A stretch of 6,148 nt of DNA, from contig JANQSQ010000353.1 in assembly GCA_028283985.1 (NCBI GenBank), positions 1 through 6,148 of the forward strand. Direction: 5' to 3'. The stretch's first letter is position 1. Every line of letters starts with the position of its first letter. The position numbers were made by a program, and so were the translations under genes. Shown here piece after piece: positions 1 through 3,746 of the stretch. Source of the stretch: Rhodothermales bacterium (lineage in GTDB: Bacteria > Bacteroidota > Rhodothermia > Rhodothermales > VXPQ01). Under the pieces are notes generated by a model. It ran no database searches and was not told where the DNA came from. It was given only the letters and a program-made list of their open reading frames with translations.

Positions 1-783
1 AAGTTTCAGGGATTGCGCCGCGTCTTCCTTGTAATCCCACCACCGCCACAGAATCTGCGAGCAGCTCTCGGGAGAGATCACGGAATACCAGGAGTTTTCG
101 AGCATCAGGATACGGTCGCCGATGCCGATGCCGAGCGCTCCGCCCGATGCCCCCTCGCCGATGATAACGACCACGATGGGTACGGGCAGCCGGGCCATCT
201 CGAACAGATTTTTGGCGATAGCTTCCGCCTGACAACGTTCTTCCGCTTCCAGTCCGGGATATGCGCCGGGGGTGTCGAGCAGCGTGATGACCGGCCGGTT
301 GAATTTGGCGGCGAGCCGCACGAGCCGCAGCGCCTTGCGGTATCCTTCGGGGTTCGGCATTCCGAAGCGCCGGTACTTCCGGCTTTTCACATCGCGCCCT
401 TTCTGATGCCCCAGGATCATGACGGAGCGGTCGACGCCTCCGTATTCGGCGCCGCGAAACGTCGCAAACCCTCCCACGATCGCGGGATCGTCTCCATACA
501 GGCGGTCGCCATGCAGTTCCACGAAGTCTTCCGTCATCGCCTCGATGTAATCGAGCGTGTACGGCCTCGTCGGGTGGCGGGCGATCTGTACCCGCTGCCA
601 CCGCGTCAGATTGCGGTAAATGGAAGCGCGCAGTTCGTCCACGCGGGCCTCCAGCGCGGCGATTTCCCCGGACAGATCGACCTTCGCGTCTTCCGTGTCG
701 AACGCCCTCATTTCGTCGAGTTTCTGCTCGAGTTCCACGAGAGGTTTTTCGAAATCCAGAAGATATTGAGGAGATGGCGTCAT
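1..783 (-). CDS. accA: Acetyl-CoA carboxylase carboxyltransferase subunit alpha, 3' end cut by window edge
   Basis: This cytoplasmic subunit pairs with AccD to transfer the carboxyl group from carboxybiotin on AccB to acetyl-CoA, making malonyl-CoA for fatty-acid synthesis. The minus strand reads open from the ATG at 783-781 to base 1, giving 261 residues. The family is usually about 320 long, so some 55-60 C-terminal residues lie outside. Residues 1-60 form the usual helical, partly coiled N-terminus. The crotonase-like core follows with the family signatures HGDRLYGDD (91-99), GHQKGRD (125-131), FGMPNPEGYRKALRL (140-154), DTPGAYPG (170-177), EAEER (179-183) and the oxyanion-forming glycine stretch GEGASGGALGIG (209-220), then YSVISPESC (233-241). 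All expected signature motifs in the visible part are intact. The ATG overlaps the stop of the upstream glycosyltransferase (ATGA), so it is probably cotranscribed and translationally coupled. No separate ribosome binding site is visible; the upstream bases are glycosyltransferase codons. Confidence 0.96.
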   Translation of the reverse strand, partial: MTPSPQYLLDFEKPLVELEQKLDEMRAFDTEDAKVDLSGEIAALEARVDELRASIYRNLTRWQRVQIARHPTRPYTLDYIEAMTEDFVELHGDRLYGDDPAIVGGFATFRGAEYGGVDRSVMILGHQKGRDVKSRKYRRFGMPNPEGYRKALRLVRLAAKFNRPVITLLDTPGAYPGLEAEERCQAEAIAKNLFEMARLPVPIVVVIIGEGASGGALGIGIGDRILMLENSWYSVISPESCSQILWRWWDYKEDAAQSLKL

Positions 784-2909
784 GAGCCGATGCGTTCGTG
801 AATCCCGGCGGCGTCCTTGAGGGACCGGACGATAATATCCCAGTCCAGGGAGAGGGCCCGGTTTCTGACATAAAACCAGTAGGCGGAATCAAGTTCGTCC
901 GCGGCGTCCTTGGGAAGATTGACGACATCCACCACGGCGAAAACGCCGGGCCGGAGGTTCCATTCCGGAGGCGGGCGGTAATCCGTGGTCTCGTCGTAGC
1001 CTACCAGCGCGCGTCGTCCGAGAAGAATATCGGGAAATTTTTTCGTTTTACTTGCAAGGCGCGCCGGAAGCGAGTTCTTACCGGCGAGGCGGGCGGTTGC
1101 CGCCAATACAGGATGTATGGCAAGACCGATCGCCGCGATGCCTTTTTCGAGCAGGCGTCGGCCCACCGACCGGTGCGCGTGGACGAATGCATCCTCCGTT
1201 TCTACGAGATTGACCATCGAAAGATCGTCTACCGATGCTCTGCCGATCACATGGTCCCGCCCATCGGCAAGAATCCGGATGTGTACGTTCAGGTCATGCA
1301 GTTCCCGGATATACCGGAAGATAGATCGGTTTGAGAGCGCGCCGGAAGCAAAAACGACATCGTGGATCATCCCGAGGCGGACCATGTCGCGCAGTTGCCC
1401 GGTCCGGCCAAGCCATGTCGGATTCGCGTTCTCCACGGAATCGCCGGTATCGTCTCCGGATGCTTTTGCGTCAACGCCGCGAGCAAGCGCTGCATTGGAG
1501 TCGCTTCCGTTGCGAACAGGCATTTTCTCGTCCGGCGTGACGAATCCCTTCAGAGAGAACGGGGGCCTCGGGTGCCGGGCAAGCATGTTGTGCAGCCGTA
1601 TAGCCTCGTTCCGGGGTCCTACGAGCACGGCGTGCCGGTCGTGCATCGGTTCGGCGTCCCGGCGCATGCGGATCCATCTTGCAGTCCAGCACGCGAAGAC
1701 GGCCACGGGCAAGGTGAGTAGTACGACAAGCCGTGAAAAGGCAATCGTTTTTACGAAAAAGGATAGTGCAGCCACGAGAAGGAGGCCCGCAAGAATACCC
1801 ACCGGAACGGAACGGAAAGAATTTTTCCGGCGGTATCCCCCCAGAGCGGCGATACCTGTTACGGAACCAAGGCCGTAGATCGGCGCCACGACGGTAAAGA
1901 ACACGGGCGCCACGCGGGTGTCGAGCATGGAGGCATAGGTTGTCGCCAGAATGCCTGCGGAAGCATATACCATGCAGAAATCCAGGAGAGGCCAGACGGC
2001 GATACGTCCGAATTTCGCCGCTACGGACATGCCGGCCCGGAGCAGGATACCGCATCGAAGCAGCAGGGCCAGCAGTTTCGAGTATCGACTCTCGAAATGC
2101 TTCTCCGTAAACCGGAGCATGGCTCCGTAGAAAAGGCGCACGTAACGCAACTCGCCTTTTCGGGTGCTCTGTCCTTTGTAATGGATGATTTCCGTTTCCG
2201 GGGTATAATAGATTTTCCAGCGGGCCTGCTGGATGCGGTAACACAAGTCGATATCTTCCCCGTACATGAAGAACTCTTCGTCGAAGATGCCCGCTTCGTC
2301 GAGCGCAGTCCGCCGAAGCATCATGCACGACCCGCTCAACGCATCTACCTCGGCCGTCTCGTTTTCCGGCAGGTGGGTCATATTGTAGCGCCCGAACACG
2401 GGGCTGCGCGGAAAGAGCGTCGCCAATCCGGTCATGCGGAAAAAGGCTACCCGGGGCGTGGGGAATGCCCGTCGGCTTTCCAGAGCGAACGTCCCGTCCG
2501 GATGCAGGATTTTGCATCCCGCGGCGCCGGCGTCCGGGTGCTCGTCAAGGAATCGGACAAGGGTAACGAGCGTGTTTTCCTGTACGATCGTATCCGGGTT
2601 CAACACCAGCACATAGCGCCCGCGGGCCTTGCGGATCGCCTGATTGTTGGCGGCGCTGAAGCCAGCGTTGCCTGCATTGACGATCAGATGCACTTCGGGG
2701 AAGTGCGTACGCACCATCGCCGGGCTGCCGTCCACAGAGTTGTTATCGACCACGAACACTTCCATGTTCAGGTCGGCCTGGGCGCGGAAGACAGAGCGAA
2801 GCGCCTGTTCGAGGAATTCCCGCACATTGTAGTTGACGATAACGACCGAAAGGTCGATCACGTCCGTGCGGCGATCGACCGTCGCAGCAGGAGAATGCGA
2901 TACATCCAT
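780..2909 (-). CDS. GT2 glycosyltransferase fused to a membrane/Rossmann module and a degenerate polyprenyl glycosylphosphotransferase-like C-terminus
   Basis: The 709-residue product probably acts at the inner membrane in envelope glycan or glycolipid synthesis; donor and acceptor cannot be read from the sequence. Residues 20-270 are a GT-A fold GT2 domain of the rhamnosyltransferase (WbbL-like) type: SVVIVNYN (21-28), VVDNNS (53-58), NAGNAGFSAANNQ (78-90), the metal-binding NPD in place of DXD (104-106) and the catalytic GEDIDLCYR (217-225). Residues about 279-412 hold four or five hydrophobic membrane segments. Residues 426-570 resemble the Rossmann-like domain found before PGT catalytic domains (HAVLVGPRNEA, 426-436), interrupted by a polar insert near 460-498. 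Residues 581-700 match only the two ends of a bacterial sugar transferase (PGT) domain; the catalytic middle is absent. The ATG at 2909 is the only start ahead of the first GT2 strand, and no Shine-Dalgarno sequence precedes it. Its stop overlaps the accA start by 4 bp. The GT2 call is firm; the origin of the C-terminal half is inferred from motif resemblance. Confidence 0.9.
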   Translation of the reverse strand: MDVSHSPAATVDRRTDVIDLSVVIVNYNVREFLEQALRSVFRAQADLNMEVFVVDNNSVDGSPAMVRTHFPEVHLIVNAGNAGFSAANNQAIRKARGRYVLVLNPDTIVQENTLVTLVRFLDEHPDAGAAGCKILHPDGTFALESRRAFPTPRVAFFRMTGLATLFPRSPVFGRYNMTHLPENETAEVDALSGSCMMLRRTALDEAGIFDEEFFMYGEDIDLCYRIQQARWKIYYTPETEIIHYKGQSTRKGELRYVRLFYGAMLRFTEKHFESRYSKLLALLLRCGILLRAGMSVAAKFGRIAVWPLLDFCMVYASAGILATTYASMLDTRVAPVFFTVVAPIYGLGSVTGIAALGGYRRKNSFRSVPVGILAGLLLVAALSFFVKTIAFSRLVVLLTLPVAVFACWTARWIRMRRDAEPMHDRHAVLVGPRNEAIRLHNMLARHPRPPFSLKGFVTPDEKMPVRNGSDSNAALARGVDAKASGDDTGDSVENANPTWLGRTGQLRDMVRLGMIHDVVFASGALSNRSIFRYIRELHDLNVHIRILADGRDHVIGRASVDDLSMVNLVETEDAFVHAHRSVGRRLLEKGIAAIGLAIHPVLAATARLAGKNSLPARLASKTKKFPDILLGRRALVGYDETTDYRPPPEWNLRPGVFAVVDVVNLPKDAADELDSAYWFYVRNRALSLDWDIIVRSLKDAAGIHERIGS

Positions 2910-2953
2910 GGAATGGAGAGGCGAGTGCCGGTTTGGCGCAGCGTTTCGTGCGC

Positions 2954-2968
2954 AATTTATCCTAAATT
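2954..2968. repeat. Inverted repeat AATTTA-TCC-TAAATT
   Basis: This is a perfect 6-bp inverted repeat with a 3-bp spacer, made wholly of A and T in its arms, in the divergent gap about 45-55 bp upstream of the glycosyltransferase start. It overlaps the best minus-strand -7-like sequence, so it could be part of a promoter or a small operator. A chance dyad in AT-rich DNA is also plausible. Confidence 0.3.
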
Positions 2969-2995
2969 CAATCGCAAAACGCCTTGCCGGTTCAA

Positions 2996-3013
2996 TATAA
3001 GCATTACCTTATA
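2996..3013. repeat. Inverted repeat TATAAG-CATTAC-CTTATA
   Basis: This is a perfect 6-bp inverted repeat with a 6-bp spacer. Each arm reads TATAAG on its own strand, so the dyad presents two -10-like hexamers facing each other in a gap that must drive transcription both ways. Neither arm has a recognisable -35 at 17 bp. It could be a dimeric regulator site or overlapping promoter elements. The sequence symmetry is certain; the function is not. Confidence 0.3.
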
Positions 3014-3027
3014 CGCTGCCGGGCCTG

Positions 3028-3041
3028 TCCGAATCTTCGGA
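3028..3041. repeat. Inverted repeat TCCGAA-TC-TTCGGA
   Basis: This is a perfect 6-bp inverted repeat with only 2 bp between the arms, 33 bp before the actA start. If it lies downstream of the act promoter it would sit in the 5' leader; the very short loop makes a stable RNA hairpin less likely than a DNA operator. An overlapping weaker dyad, GAATC (3031-3035) and GATTC (3049-3053), flanks GGAAATTCC. Confidence 0.3.
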
Positions 3042-3074
3042 AATTCCCGATTCACACAGTTTACATCCATTCGC

Positions 3075-3722
3075 ATGCCTCAGCTTTTTCCCAGGCGAGC
3101 TAACGCGTTACCCATCCTTTCCCTGGTTGGAGCGCTTATCGGAGGCGTGGCGGTGGTCGGCTTTGTCTGGTACTACTTTTCTCCGGAGTACACGGATGTA
3201 GGATATGCCCCCGAGCAGCCTGTACCGTATAGCCACCGGCTTCATGCAGGGGAACTGGGGCTGGATTGCCGGTATTGCCATACGAATGTCGAAATCACCG
3301 CCGAGGCGAATCTCCCTCCGACCCAGACATGCATGAACTGCCATGCGCAGGTGCAGACCGAGGCCCTGTCCCTGCAACCGGTGCGAAAAAGCTGGGCGGA
3401 AGATACGCCGGTGGAATGGATCAAGGTCAATTTTCTTCCGGATTATGTGCATTTCAGCCACGCCGCCCATGTCAACAATGGGGTGGGGTGCGAGACGTGC
3501 CACGGCCGGGTGGACCTGATGGATGTCGTTTCCCAGCCCGAGCCGCTGTCCATGGCGTGGTGTCTCGATTGTCACCGCAATCCGGAAGAGCAATTGCGCC
3601 CGGACGAAGCGGTGACCCTCATGGGATACGAACACCCGGCGGATTTCATGGAGCGCAATGCGGAACGCATGGAACGGGAAGGGATCCGGCCTCCCGTAAA
3701 TTGCTCCGCGTGCCATTATTAG
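3075..3722 (+). CDS. actA: Alternative complex III subunit A, membrane-anchored pentaheme cytochrome c
   Basis: ActA is the multiheme subunit of alternative complex III, which oxidises menaquinol and passes electrons to a periplasmic carrier or directly to an oxidase. The 215-residue product has one N-terminal membrane anchor (about residues 13-34) and a periplasmic domain with exactly five CxxCH heme-attachment motifs: CRYCH (65-69), CMNCH (86-90), CETCH (139-143), CLDCH (163-167) and CSACH (210-214). Extra histidines such as those in YSHRLH (52-57) and FSHAAH (127-132) are likely distal heme ligands. The length fits the short ActA of Rhodothermus-type complexes. The ATG at 3075 is chosen because MPQLFPRRAN immediately precedes the anchor, as in homologues. 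The frame stays open far upstream, but that part is antisense to the glycosyltransferase. There is no clear Shine-Dalgarno sequence. The last heme motif ends one residue before the TAG stop, and actB follows after 24 bp. Confidence 0.95.
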   Translation: MPQLFPRRANALPILSLVGALIGGVAVVGFVWYYFSPEYTDVGYAPEQPVPYSHRLHAGELGLDCRYCHTNVEITAEANLPPTQTCMNCHAQVQTEALSLQPVRKSWAEDTPVEWIKVNFLPDYVHFSHAAHVNNGVGCETCHGRVDLMDVVSQPEPLSMAWCLDCHRNPEEQLRPDEAVTLMGYEHPADFMERNAERMEREGIRPPVNCSACHY

Positions 3723-3746
3723 AACCGGATCAGACGCGAGATCGGC

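Larger units (their letters stand above)
2910..3074. promoter_or_regulatory. Divergent intergenic control region between the glycosyltransferase-accA unit and the act operon
   Basis: This 165-bp gap separates two start codons pointing away from each other, so it must hold the promoter for at least one unit and probably both. It is AT-richer than the flanking genes, mainly around 2951-3013. I see no good sigma-70 -35/-10 pair on either strand and no clean Bacteroidota TTG / TAnnTTTG pair. The nearest plus-strand candidate is TTGCCG at 2984-2989 followed by TTATAC at 3009-3014, with a 19-bp spacer. On the minus strand, TTTTG (2979-2975) followed by TAAATTG (2959-2953) is a partial match with spacing shorter than usual. 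Three short inverted repeats, listed separately, lie between 2954 and 3041. The presence of promoters is inferred from geometry; the exact elements are not resolved. Confidence 0.5.

Noticed and set aside
13..801. 262-codon plus-strand frame
   Set aside because: It is the antisense of accA, whose signature motifs are all present on the minus strand.
1117..1878. 253-codon plus-strand frame
   Set aside because: It is antisense to the glycosyltransferase, Arg/Ser-rich and without any motif.
1471..2517. 348-codon minus-strand frame in a different phase from the glycosyltransferase
   Set aside because: It overlaps the GT2 and membrane regions; the 709-residue frame carries the conserved motifs, while this one is Arg/Pro/His-rich.
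2097..3074. Open plus-strand frame continuing upstream of actA (for example from ATG 2913)
   Set aside because: The upstream part is antisense to the GT2 domain and the gap. ActA homology and the membrane anchor begin at the ATG at 3075.
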